A stretch of 35,956 nucleotides of DNA, taken from positions 1-35,956 of the forward strand of contig CAYTNY010000015.1 in NCBI GenBank assembly GCA_964439215.1, in the 5' to 3' direction. Both the position numbers and the translations under genes were made by a program. Origin of the DNA: CAYTNY01 sp964439215. GTDB taxonomy: Bacteria > Oederibacteriota > PGYV01 > CAYTNY01. Shown piece by piece: positions 14,401 to 19,351 of this stretch (position 1 is the first letter of the stretch; each line of letters starts with the position of its first letter). The notes under the pieces are model-generated. The model saw only the letters and a program-made list of their open reading frames with translations. It did not search any database and was not told where the DNA came from.

Positions 14401-15249
14401 TATGCTTCGTTTACCTGGACATATGATACGGCCGGCACGCCGGGAACTGTTAATTTTTCCTTTACTGCGCAGGGAGAGAATGAGGGAACACTTACGATGC
14501 TGACTGCGGCGGCAGAGGGAAATTTTGAAATCAGGCCGGCAGGGGCGGATTTCAGCATAGAAATGTCAGCTTCTCCGGCAACGGCCGGGATCTCCGATAA
14601 TATAACTCTGGTTATGACTTTGTCAAACACAGGACAGCTTGATGCGTCCTATGTAAATCCTGTGCCGGGCGCCGGTCCGATTATTGAGGGCAGCGGAGCG
14701 GCAACGCTCGTAAATGCTCCGTCAAATACAAATGCTGCCATCGCACAGGATGAAACATATTCATTTACCTGGATATATACGGCTGATTCAGGCGGAGATA
14801 TAACATTCAGCGGAGGAGCGTCGTGGAGTTATTTTGATCCTTATGAAGGGTCCTCAGGGAATACTACAACGACTCAGACAAAAGCTGAAAATTTTGCGGT
14901 ATCAAATACGGTGACAATAGCTCTCGGCGCAATACCGCCTGGCGGGGTTGAAAATAACATTTATCTGAGCACAAACAGTTTTGATCCGCGGGCGAATGAA
15001 ACCGTGGATATTATATTCAGTCTTGAAGAAGCGGCTGACAAGGCGGTTATTTCAATATTTAATGTAGCCGGCGAAAAGGTAAAAACAATGGAATATCCGG
15101 ATGTTTCTGCTGGAGTTCTTTATACGCAGCTTGCGTCCTGGGACGGCAGAGCGGACGACGGAATGCTTGTTACAACAGGCATGTATTATATAAAGATAAC
15201 AGCGGGAAGTTACAGTGAAATAAGGCTTATAGCCGTTATAAAACGGTAA
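1..15249 (+). CDS. Giant secreted repeat protein, 5'-partial (43 Ig-like units plus sorting-type C-terminal domain)
   Basis: The frame is open from the first base, so the true start and any signal peptide lie upstream; 5,082 codons are visible before TAA at 15247. The protein is 43 tandem units of about 110-125 residues. Each has a strand like ITVVMTVTNTGGADAENV, then often SGPEP, then xGGSSASFTWxY, then SGTVSFSANASGTDANSG, and ends near VTIQTPASL. This resembles CARDB/DUF11-type Ig-like domains found in surface proteins. The units follow a seven-position register (see the repeat entries). Residues from about 4,987 to the end form a different domain with IFNVAGEKVKTMEY, WDGRADDG and GMYYIKI, ending IAVIKR, like FlgD-Ig or T9SS type A sorting domains. 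I saw no cysteine in the visible protein, and it is clearly acidic. Likely an exported, cell-surface filament or adhesin; the ligand is unknown. The PorV-like gene begins 16 bases downstream. Confidence 0.93.
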   Translation, partial: SVGQDVTVVMTVTNTGGSGAEGIEPSTPVKAGTGSYTYVSGPEPGSLEIGSGLSDNFTWIYTVTGEGSLAVNADAEGYSEYSKTTVTSSAVTSNYITIQEPASLAGGIYIPELRNLGQSFTVSMVVTNTGGSSAENVEASALSMNGTGGVVRTSTLPDAQNIPAGSSVVYEWAYDATGTGEIYFDGNASGTDANSGDTVSSAISSSNTMTIQTPADLSVALNAEPSVAGTGYPITVIGTITNNGGATAENVRMIQLEEDPASTGSSALVSGTVPNPEVTLGGGASSTYTWVFDAVSAGTVNYTGTAAGVDVNENIGVTSTASASNSVVIENAAFLSSWMTAEPAVVSVGQDITIIMGVSNTGDGDAEDVTGVNFNMAGSANTDYFSGPEPALQNITGKTTGNLTWVYTALSAGEVSFSANAEGYDAALGIQIESLMSGTNVVSVETAPVLDSDLSVYPEIVSAGMTIDVVMTVTNNGGADALGVTGVTPAASDLSSVLIDTAASPADIASGASASFTWTFTSVSPATISFTSNAFGTDANSGLDINGSESISPETIIKSPALLTAEITAFPDTVALGDDVAVVMTITNEGEAAAENVSPSGFTPVGISVGLAQAQDPSDALIPGGGSASFTWIYTMLGEGSVFFRSDASGTDEYSGATSTLAAPVDSNPVYVYPNEPVMESAVLVAPSTVNYNQRYTVVLRVSNTGAVDAAGVYPSPEYPADGILGSVYESGPHPASEDIPAGGYAEFTWFYTSGSGTEGTADINVIARSGSYPPSTDTTPAGDNTLNVEADPVLTQNIIMSPGTVSTGQLITITMNVINTGSSDAEGVHTNPLIKSGTGDYTIVSGPDPVSMTIAPSSDEYFTWIYSAVQAGTLAVNSSVKGYSQYSKTTVTSTSTQSNYITIQEPAELVSGIYAPEKVNIGQTFNVSMVVTNTGGAEADDVSVPSSLIVSGNGGAVLTGTAPSSVSIPGSNGSVVFEWEYEAVGSGTLVFEGNAEGTDANSLETVSSPVTQSNVLTVQTPASLLLNLTAQPELAGTGYEITVIAEVQNTGEAGTENVRVEELSDTTNISALNTGAIPGPAVDLAGGASASFTWTFTASGSGTLNYTASASGIDANENISITSTAAASNDVVVEDAAYLSAWMSAEPAAVSVGQEITVIMGVSNTGDGDAENVTGINFAPAGSASAAYVSGPEPAAQNIAGKADGRITWIYEASGPGEISFSANASGDDVILGIPITSSLAGTNVAAVESVPVLETSMTALPEKVSEGMEITVVMTVTNTGDADALNVTGAEPQASLPGSVSITSGALPAAIPGGSSASFTWTFSAEASGTITFESSASGTDENTGLAVQGDTVVSENVVIQTPANLTAGLHAFPENMGTGNNVTVVMTISNTGQADAAGVTPTGFTVLGSAGYFGTPSIEPDGTTVTVAGGESASFTWAYSILSTGTILFSANAKGTDEHSGLELVLESDEFSNTVTVHPDTPVLTSWVETAPQVVNYNQRFTVIMKVSNTGIVDAPDVHPDTADPSVLSSVMLSSYPASIANIPAGGYGTFTWIYRSDSAVSGSANVAVKADSGVSPSIHEGTDITSNDTNLITVIPDPVLAQDIWIEPSAASVGQDITIWMSVTNSGGSLSKNTVPNALVKLGTGSYSYVEGPDPGPMDLDAGESYTANWIYTATGAGSLGVNGSVKGYAEYSNNTITSSSSGSNYITVEEPAELVSSIYAPDFVNMNDTFEVVMTVTNTGGADVLDVEPSALNIAGDGGAILSAAPGTSSIIPSGSSASFTWTYVAAGIGSVSFEGNAQGTDENSLAAVSSAVTQSNYTKINQPADLSMSLITLPEGSAGTGQMITLVLDMENTGESSAVSVSTTAMLSDGEGTVSYISGPEPLVQDIAGGMSSAFTWIYQGMDIGSVSFSVSAFARDGVSADPVTITPEEANAYIDIEAAGFVNITDFTAEPVITSTGQEITLLMTVSNEGTGSVSDAEPSEVGIYGTAAMAFVSGPDPSRTALASGESAVFTWIYESTSSGSAEFEADASAFDDTRGITVAASDALSNSITVQAPVSLTADFVTPAQKVSVGQFITMVMDVANTGEAGALNALAVTPAASAPGTVSVITSPAPVYITGGASAEFTWTFSAEASGIISFTSNAFAQDENSMLAAASGETVSEQVEIQSVPILVSYLNADPLTIKTNEDITELILTVSNTGQAEAVNVVPAITDSGDPAAVYDSGPMPASASIPGGSAASFTWTFSADGTGVLAFSALASGEDVNTGLIYGSQGSEVSVNVVFNQPVLTADLGISHTEVTAGQIFTLSMQVENIGLVDAYNVTVSAVTVDPFGDAAGITGPLPEAQTITAGNTGVFSWTYSATTDGIIAFSAFAAPLDGDPTQDAYAYVTAYSKPDLSINHMLLEPADGTVSVGQDITLVMTISNTGGTDTVDTMPITPLTKIGTGAVSLTSGPVPATATVSANGGKAAFTFVYETTGPGSVAFNGSAIGRDPRTNLGYNSVASTSNSVFVESPSQLVSSVELTGSGTINLGQRITLIMTASNTGGADALNAAPQNIWNTSASTGGIVPISGPDPASVNIAGGTSAVFTWVYEGAGLGSTAVSSNAAGTDENSGEVKISEMSESNYVTVQTAASLSSNLAVFPETAGTGEYITVIMDVTNGGDTGAENVVPDAMGITYDGGAAVNPVSGPVPAQADIPGGGTVYFTWVYNPSAAGSVQFDSSAEGTDANEGDAVVSNQAFSGWVEIYESANLVVDSITAPSVVSTGQNITFVMNVINNGVGDAVDVAASEGALITDSIGDAVYMSGPEPADPQNITAGGNAGYTWIYNSAEPGTVWFSANASGINDSTGEPIAAPAAWSGETDIQDEAAISASLEALPETVTVGQDIEIILEAVNTGDAMIEGTNILELEVQGGGNAVMLEEPVGVDIPGGSSAYFTWTYSAEASGDIQLTGTGLGNVISGYDYNSKVTVTASAVSNSIKIEEPPAFETSMSVSPSTIKTNEDLTTVVMSVVNTGGADVVNLMPTITATGSPVPLIETGSEPAVSSVSAGQTAYFTWTFSADGTGSLTFSAYARGEDGNSGVIYESPGADELVFVVSNSPVIVSEMSVSREDVTVGQSFTVSMLVSNVGLVDAYNVTASAVAVDPGGAASYVSGPSPSAQTITAGNTGTFEWIYQADTTGSIDFSAYATPLDGDESNVSNTFVTAYNPPAFEYTNMVLEPEGGTVSVGQAITLSMTVSNTGGTDAENVIPATLFKVGSGAGALDAVSPSSMYLSAGGAGTFTWAGEASSPGSLGFYGRPAGDDVRTQITYFGVTDTSNMIMIETPPVLANEISVLGSTFNIGQEATVIMSVTNTGGAGALSAVPSIMQIKGSGGMVPLVTEPLPAQDIPSGSSAYYTWRFDASGIGSVAFSANVTGSDENSSLAVSSPMAESVYVDVQHPASLVSTVWTEPAAEVNTGENINVYMEIVNDGGASAANISPTAGIEASSTADAYLSTGPSPAELDSLSAGGAFTFTWAYTTSLPGQIVFTASAAGEDANTGADTVSNVSTSNSVDVTDSAYLVSRVDTAGDLTVVSTGQALTVIMTVTNSGAAATYGNITPSVNEITSGGAALNQQAGASAIGPLNPGSSGSFTWIYDPVSSGTVVFETLAEYDGADGAVDTGINRTPQIEIQEKISLSSGIYGPSAVNNGQIFELIMIVTNTGDSTAENVTTLINTVSGPGDAALNSTLPPSADIPGGSSVQFVWEYEATTTGSLYFSGYAAGQDSNDITYTDTTPWTPRHNIEIQEPSGLSITDFTVYPPVAAVEQNITVTMSVTNTGASTVNNIIPSATYSGSGVLTLLEGPLPSSADLAGYSETTFTWTFSAAGTGSVDFSGFARGTDANTLQSVNTGGSEVETAEIITQQAILTAELISSPQTAGYNQRITVSLSVTNTGIRGASDVYVLPDIAFDSAMISDTVITPTAKTYLDVGESTMFTWIYTTAEVPGTLEFSARASGVNDDISSPIDLVSNLAQAETHIQTPPALVSWLDASPQTVNQGADITITMSVSNTGEADAVSTAPTQLFAGGDGTTNPLNPSSPSPSSAFIEGNGGLAVFTWVVNAQDPGTINWLGWAAGYDSNSGDYVQSSANSSDFVTIQQPAALSAPYFTVPESVSVGQTFTVYMTVTNNGQADALSAVPDPLQPELSGSGAVITTDVPPAADIAGGSAATFTWVYTASSAGTPRLTARINAQDANTGETLNSSHTTSAPINVQTPADLASSVHVNPDEIYNSQAFTVIMTVTNSGQASAVNVLPDPITSEESGALANIISEPAPEGVTITGNSIASFTWIYDATGDGFISFSTLASGEDANTGDALATALSGDSITVFASASLAAEISLDPVTVSIGQEFTVIMTVTNNGVSPAVAYNVTPNPDALTSMSSFISPSTSSPGWPQDVSLATDAQVSFTWIYTADGVGTTSFTVLAQAYDLGAGTINASVVSDELTVESDANLQIVSLDSSVPVLNHPGTFTVHMTVSNTGDADVINAGAAQAHSGTATLNSGPLPPAPVTIPGHMTQEFTWIFDTASGGNFTFTGSAFGEDINSGLTVNTSDSSESVRIDTPAQLSSSVVLVPSNTLSTSQIATVVLEIENTGSADAVNVQPDGVAQNNNGTTGAWSLIDSSTSGGIDTVSPITVAGNSTGYFTWTYSMTAVGEVTFSAAAQGEDANSSASVASTVTDATMIVTAPSANLVSFLDITGVSEPAPLNTENAITVVMTISNTGLVDALNMNIVSEDVDPEVILNTGPLPASIPAIGEGSYASFTWTYDTAGTPGTVNFSFTAQGENEGTLTMLTAAAEGNFEIRPAGADFSIEMSASPATAGISDNITLVMTLSNTGQLDASYVNPVPGAGPIIEGSGAATLVNAPSNTNAAIAQDETYSFTWIYTADSGGDITFSGGASWSYFDPYEGSSGNTTTTQTKAENFAVSNTVTIALGAIPPGGVENNIYLSTNSFDPRANETVDIIFSLEEAADKAVISIFNVAGEKVKTMEYPDVSAGVLYTQLASWDGRADDGMLVTTGMYYIKITAGSYSEIRLIAVIKR
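2416..4842 (+). repeat. Super-repeat 2 (units 8-14)
   Basis: Units 8-14, 809 residues, match units 1-7 one for one: GYSQYSKTTVTST (unit 8), AGTGYEIT (unit 10), VSVGQEITVIMGVSNTGDG (unit 11), VNYNQRFTVI with IVDAPDV (unit 14, from 4492). This is the copy closest to super-repeat 1, with clear DNA-level similarity between 1021-1112 and 3436-3527. Confidence 0.8.
4843..7245 (+). repeat. Super-repeat 3 (units 15-21)
   Basis: Units 15-21, 801 residues. The register is kept: GYAEYSNNTITSS (unit 15), AGTGQMIT (unit 17), TSTGQEITLLM (unit 18), IKTNEDIT (unit 20), VTAGQIFTLS with LVDAYNV (unit 21, from 6910). More diverged from copies 1 and 2 than those are from each other. Confidence 0.75.
7246..9687 (+). 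repeat. Super-repeat 4 (units 22-28)
   Basis: Units 22-28, 814 residues. Markers: AGTGEYIT (unit 24), VSTGQNITFVM (unit 25), IKTNEDLT (unit 27, matching unit 20 seven units earlier), VTVGQSFTVS with LVDAYNV (unit 28, from 9352, nearly the same as unit 21). Confidence 0.75.
9688..12117 (+). repeat. Super-repeat 5 (units 29-35)
   Basis: Units 29-35, 810 residues. Unit 29 (VSVGQAITLSMTVSNTGGTD) matches unit 22. Unit 32 (VVSTGQALTVIM) matches unit 25. Unit 35 (from 11767) begins AGYNQRIT, like units 7 and 14. Unit 33 departs from the register and looks more like a position-2 unit. Confidence 0.7.
12118..14583 (+). repeat. Super-repeat 6 (units 36-42)
   Basis: Units 36-42, 822 residues, the most diverged copy. 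The register is still visible through VSIGQEFTVIM in unit 39 (position 4) and LVDALNM in unit 42 (position 7, from 14242). It is followed by a single unit 43 (14584 to about 14925) and then the C-terminal domain. Confidence 0.6.
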
Positions 15250-15265
15250 AATATGAGGTGTGATG

Positions 15266-16825
15266 ATGTTTAAGAAAGTTATTTCAGCGGTCATAGCAGC
15301 GGTTATATTCATGCCGGCGGTTGTTTTTTCGCTCGGAGGCGGAACCACCAGCGCTGATTTCCTGAAAATAGGAATGGGTGCAAGGCCCTCTGCAATGGGC
15401 GAAGCTTATTCAGCGGCAGGGGATGACAGTGATGCTGCATTCTGGAACCCGGCGGGAATCGCTCAAATAGGCAGATATCATTTTACACTTATGCATCTTG
15501 TATGGTATGCCGGCGCAAATTACGATTATTTTTCGGGAGTGATGGCGATTGATTCTTCAAGCAGCGCGGGGATAAGCGTAAACGCGTTCTGGATACCTCC
15601 ATACGACAGCACTCAGGATGACGCATACGGTAATTTTGAGGAAGGGCTTACTTCATCGTATTATGATCTTGCCGTACGGGCCACTTACGCGAAAATTCTG
15701 GGAAATGTTTACACAAATGATTTTACCATAGGCAATATTGCGTTCGGCGCGAGCGTTTCTTACATACAAAGGCAGATACTGGATTATTCATATCCCGCTA
15801 TGTTTACCCTGGATATGGGCCTCATTGCAAATCTTACCAAAAATATGAAAACCGCACTCGTGGTAAAGAACATAGGCAATAATACGGGAGAGGATCCGAC
15901 TCCGCTGAATATGACTGCGGGCTTTGCGTATGACCTGGATATAAATTCTGATTTTGGAACCAAGTTTGCGCTGGATATAGTAAAACCTTTTGATCTTACC
16001 AATCCGGAATACGCGAAATGGTTTTTTAATATTGGTTTTGAGGCAAAAATTATTGATATGGTATATCTGAGGCTGGGCCATAAGATCGGAAGGGCGGATG
16101 AGAATTTCACCGCAGGGCTGGGGGTTTCTGTGCCGGATGTGGCGGCAATTGATTATGCTTTTGCCCCTCATACAGAGCTTGGGGCGTCTCACAGGGTATC
16201 TGTCTCATTTTCTTTCGGAGAGGATGTGGAAAGGCCGGACATAGGAGCGCCGCGGCCGCCGCAGAACATAAAAGCCGCCGCGGGCGATAAAATGGTTTCA
16301 ATCGGCTGGGATCCGAATCCCGAGGCAAATATATCCGGGTATAATATATATTATAAGAGAACGGGCGTTGAAAATCGGTTCAGCAAACTGAACGATAAAC
16401 CGATAAAGGAAGAATCCAGGTTCAAAGCAGTTCTGGAAAACGGCGTGGAGTATGAATTCACGGTAACGGCAATAAATAACAGAGGTCTGGAAAGTATACG
16501 TTCAAAGACAGTACGCGCGACTCCTGATGAATATACCGCGGAAAAACCTGCGAAAGTAAGAGGAATCAATGCCCGGCAGAGCGATTCAGGTATAGTGGTA
16601 AGCTGGAATGAAAGCAGGGATGACGCTGTGATAGGTTATAACCTTTATTATAAGCAGGAATCTGACGAAAAATTCAGAAAACTTAACAGAACCATACTAA
16701 AAAGAACCCGGGCTACGCTGGCAGGCCTGAAAAAAGGGGTTACATATAATTTTATGGCAACTGCTGTCAGCAAAGATTCGGTTGAGAGTGATTTCTCTGA
16801 GGTCATTGAAGCGGAAATGAAATAA
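15266..16825 (+). CDS. PorV/UPF0164-family outer-membrane protein fused to two fibronectin type III domains
   Basis: A signal peptide (MFKKVISAVIAAVIFMPAVVFS) is followed by TSADFLKIGMGARPSAMGEA and DAAFWNPAGIAQ, the N-terminal signature of the PorV/PorQ (UPF0164) barrel family. Residues to about 325 form that domain, with the alternating pattern of an outer-membrane barrel. Two fibronectin type III-like domains follow (about 328-420 and 425-519), with paired ISGYNIYYKR / VIGYNLYYKQ and YEFTVTAINNRGLES / YNFMATAVSKDSVES. Known PorV proteins help type IX cargo leave the secretion channel and reach the surface; lying 16 bases behind a cargo-like gene fits that role. The FN3 tail is not part of classical PorV. 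Start: GTG 15260, ATG 15263 and ATG 15266 are all in frame; GAGGTG at 15255-15260 is best spaced for 15266. Confidence 0.85.
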   Translation: MFKKVISAVIAAVIFMPAVVFSLGGGTTSADFLKIGMGARPSAMGEAYSAAGDDSDAAFWNPAGIAQIGRYHFTLMHLVWYAGANYDYFSGVMAIDSSSSAGISVNAFWIPPYDSTQDDAYGNFEEGLTSSYYDLAVRATYAKILGNVYTNDFTIGNIAFGASVSYIQRQILDYSYPAMFTLDMGLIANLTKNMKTALVVKNIGNNTGEDPTPLNMTAGFAYDLDINSDFGTKFALDIVKPFDLTNPEYAKWFFNIGFEAKIIDMVYLRLGHKIGRADENFTAGLGVSVPDVAAIDYAFAPHTELGASHRVSVSFSFGEDVERPDIGAPRPPQNIKAAAGDKMVSIGWDPNPEANISGYNIYYKRTGVENRFSKLNDKPIKEESRFKAVLENGVEYEFTVTAINNRGLESIRSKTVRATPDEYTAEKPAKVRGINARQSDSGIVVSWNESRDDAVIGYNLYYKQESDEKFRKLNRTILKRTRATLAGLKKGVTYNFMATAVSKDSVESDFSEVIEAEMK

Positions 16826-16850
16826 AAGAATTGTATTTGGAGCAGCGGTG

Positions 16851-19226
16851 ATGGACAAAGAAAGTTTTATTCATAAGAAAATAAATGCCGCAAACGGCGG
16901 AGGCATGAAAGACGATATAAGACTGCGTTGGGTCGTTGTGTTTTCTATGATGCCAATTGCCGCTGTATTATATGCAGTGAACGGGGGGATAAATATCGCG
17001 AATTTTTCCGCAGTGATAATTATCGCGGCTGTTTTGAACCTCTTGTATGAAGGTGCGGTGCGCCTGGATAAAGTTAATGCGGAAAAGATCGGACCTTTTG
17101 CGGGATGCATGGATGTTGTACTTATATCGTTTGCGGTTTATTTTACCGGGGGAATATTCAGCCCTCTGTATCTTCTTTATTTTATTCTGCTTATTGACGT
17201 GAGTTTTAATAACAGAACAAGCGGAAGATATATGCTTTATTCCGGATTCGTTGCCGCGGCCTATACTTTCGTATATCTTGCCGGAAATAAATGGGCATTT
17301 GCCGGCCCCGGCAGCGGGGAATTTATTGTTAAAACGGCATTTTTGGCGGTATTTGTATTTGTTATAAATAAAGCAGCCCGGGAAATAAGAAACAATGTGG
17401 ATGAAATAAGGAGGCAGTCCGCGGAAAAAGAATATTTTCAGAAAGAACTTATGGAGTCAAACCGGAGCCTTGAAGAAAAAGTAAAACATGCCACATCAAA
17501 CCTTGAAAAAACAAACCTGCTTTTGATAAAGAAAAACATAAGCCTTCTGGCGGCGCATGAGATATATAAGAGTGCGGATAAAACAAAAACAAAAGAAGAA
17601 CTTTTTCTGCAGGTTCTTAATATTATCATACCGCTTATGAAAGCGGGCGGGGGATTTATTCTCGGAGTGAATGAAAGCGGCGCAAAGGTAAGAGTGGATG
17701 CGGTTAAAATATTCGGCGGCGCGGAAAAAATGGAAGAGGGAATGAATTTCCCGGTTGAAAAAGATACGCTTATCAGGAAGATAATAACAGAAAAAAAGGC
17801 TGTCTGGATAGAAGAGGCTGCCGGTTCGGGAGAGGCTGTATTTGAGAAAAGCGTGGTGAACGGTTCTGTAGTGGCCGCACCGGTTGTCAGCGGCGGAAGA
17901 ACGACCGGCATTCTGGTTATATACAACAAAAACCCTTATGTATACACCAAAACAGATTGTGAACTGCTGGAGCTTTTAGGGGAACAGATAGGGGCGCTGC
18001 TTCATAACAGGGTGCTTTATGATGAAATGAGCGCAAAAGCCCTTGGGCTGGAGCGGCTCATGAAAGTAATGACAAATTCCACAACGTCACTGGCAAGAGA
18101 TGTTATAATCAGCAATCTTCTGACGGAAAGCCTGAAACGCCTTTTTTCGGGAGCCTCAGGAGTGGTGATGCTTGCGGATGATAAGGGCCTGCTCACGATA
18201 GAGGGAGTTCACGGGTATAAAGATGATTCCATGCTGGGAAGAAAGATTCCAAGGGACAGTATTGCCGGATTTATCTTTATGAAAAACAGGAACATGAAGA
18301 TAAAAGACACTTCAAAGATAAAGATTTACAATCAGGGAGTGGATAAACTTTACCTGAAAAAAGCCGCGGTGCTTGCTCCGCTGACCAGAAAAGGCACTCC
18401 GGAGGGTGTAATATGCATAACAAAAAACAAAGGCTATTTCACGCCGGACGACCTGCATTTTCTTTCTATTCTCGGGAATAATATGATAAGCGATCTTGAA
18501 ATAGCAAATCTTTATGAGAAACTTAAAAACGACTATATTAATTCGATTTACGCTCTGGCGGCTGCGGTTGACGCAAAGGATCATTATACGCACGGGCATT
18601 CCACAACAGTTATGAAGTATTCGGAAAGAATGGCGCGGGCGGTTGATCTTCCTGAATGGGAAGTGGAAGATATAAAATACGCGGCTCTGCTTCACGATAT
18701 AGGCAAGATAGGCATAAGCGAGAATATTATTAATAAGCCTTCAAAACTCACAAAAGAGGAGTTCGCGGTAATAAAAATGCATCCGCAGCTTGGAGCGAAC
18801 ATAATTTCAAAAATAGAATCACTCAAAAGACTGGCGCCTCTCGTGGCGTCGCATCATGAATGGATAAACGGAAACGGTTATCCCATGGGGCTGCGCGGAG
18901 ATGAAATATCCATAGGCGGAAAAATCATAGCCATAGCGGATGCTTTTTCCACTATAACGGCCAAAAGGCCCTACAGAGAGGCCAGGACAATAGAAGAAGG
19001 CTTAAAGGAACTTAAAAGATGCACCGGAACACAGTTTGACAGAGATCTGGTCGAAGTTTTTTGTGAAATAATGGAGTCTGAACTTGATGAATTTGAAGAG
19101 GATATTGAAAAGGAAAGACGGGGGCATGCGCCCGAGAAAAGCGATATAAGAAGAATAAGAGTGAAAATTGATAATAATGAGATAGATCCGGATATTGTTG
19201 AAAAGGATGATGAGTTTTATTCCTGA
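16851..19226 (+). CDS. Membrane GAF-GAF-HD-GYP signalling protein (putative cyclic-di-GMP phosphodiesterase)
   Basis: About 790 residues. The first 180 hold several hydrophobic segments (a membrane sensor region). A charged coiled-coil follows (about 185-235), then two GAF-like domains (about 240-400 and 410-570), then an HD-GYP domain (about 580-745). The HD motif is LLHDIGKIGI with His615 and Asp616. The second signature reads HHEWINGNGYP from His668, with Asn where the family usually has Asp; the metal-ligand His-His are kept, as is AIADAFSTIT. HD-GYP proteins hydrolyse cyclic di-GMP, which often controls adhesion and surface proteins; a link to the adjacent surface genes is inference. Start: ATG 16851 with GGAG at 16839-16842; an in-frame GTG at 16848 adds one residue. 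It begins 25 bases after the PorV-like gene, so may share its transcript. Confidence 0.9.
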   Translation: MDKESFIHKKINAANGGGMKDDIRLRWVVVFSMMPIAAVLYAVNGGINIANFSAVIIIAAVLNLLYEGAVRLDKVNAEKIGPFAGCMDVVLISFAVYFTGGIFSPLYLLYFILLIDVSFNNRTSGRYMLYSGFVAAAYTFVYLAGNKWAFAGPGSGEFIVKTAFLAVFVFVINKAAREIRNNVDEIRRQSAEKEYFQKELMESNRSLEEKVKHATSNLEKTNLLLIKKNISLLAAHEIYKSADKTKTKEELFLQVLNIIIPLMKAGGGFILGVNESGAKVRVDAVKIFGGAEKMEEGMNFPVEKDTLIRKIITEKKAVWIEEAAGSGEAVFEKSVVNGSVVAAPVVSGGRTTGILVIYNKNPYVYTKTDCELLELLGEQIGALLHNRVLYDEMSAKALGLERLMKVMTNSTTSLARDVIISNLLTESLKRLFSGASGVVMLADDKGLLTIEGVHGYKDDSMLGRKIPRDSIAGFIFMKNRNMKIKDTSKIKIYNQGVDKLYLKKAAVLAPLTRKGTPEGVICITKNKGYFTPDDLHFLSILGNNMISDLEIANLYEKLKNDYINSIYALAAAVDAKDHYTHGHSTTVMKYSERMARAVDLPEWEVEDIKYAALLHDIGKIGISENIINKPSKLTKEEFAVIKMHPQLGANIISKIESLKRLAPLVASHHEWINGNGYPMGLRGDEISIGGKIIAIADAFSTITAKRPYREARTIEEGLKELKRCTGTQFDRDLVEVFCEIMESELDEFEEDIEKERRGHAPEKSDIRRIRVKIDNNEIDPDIVEKDDEFYS

Positions 19227-19292
19227 AAAAACCCGCCTGCAATTCTGTGTCTGATTACTTTTCCGGTTAAAACGCATCCGGGGCATCAATAG

Positions 19293-19321
19293 TTTACAAA
19301 CGGAGCCATTTGTGATAATAT
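19293..19321 (+). promoter_or_regulatory. Putative sigma-70-type promoter for hisG
   Basis: TTTACA at 19293-19298 and TAATAT at 19316-19321 are separated by 17 bases in the 125-base gap before hisG. A strong AGGAGG at 19340-19345 follows, six bases before the hisG ATG. By eye only; no start site is known. Confidence 0.5.
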
Positions 19322-19351
19322 CAAATTCCGATAAAAATCAGGAGGAATGTT

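Noticed and set aside
1..14583. CRISPR array or simple satellite as the cause of the 5' repeats
   Set aside because: The repeats are in-frame protein domains of about 345 bases without short identical repeats and unique spacers.
282..14630. Many open frames of 60-160 codons on the minus strand and in other frames inside the giant gene
   Set aside because: They mirror the repetitive, stop-poor codon pattern of the giant gene, recur at similar unit positions, have no consistent ribosome sites and resemble no family.
19227..19351. Histidine leader or T-box before hisG
   Set aside because: I see no run of histidine codons, no T-box sequence and no terminator hairpin in the 125 bases.
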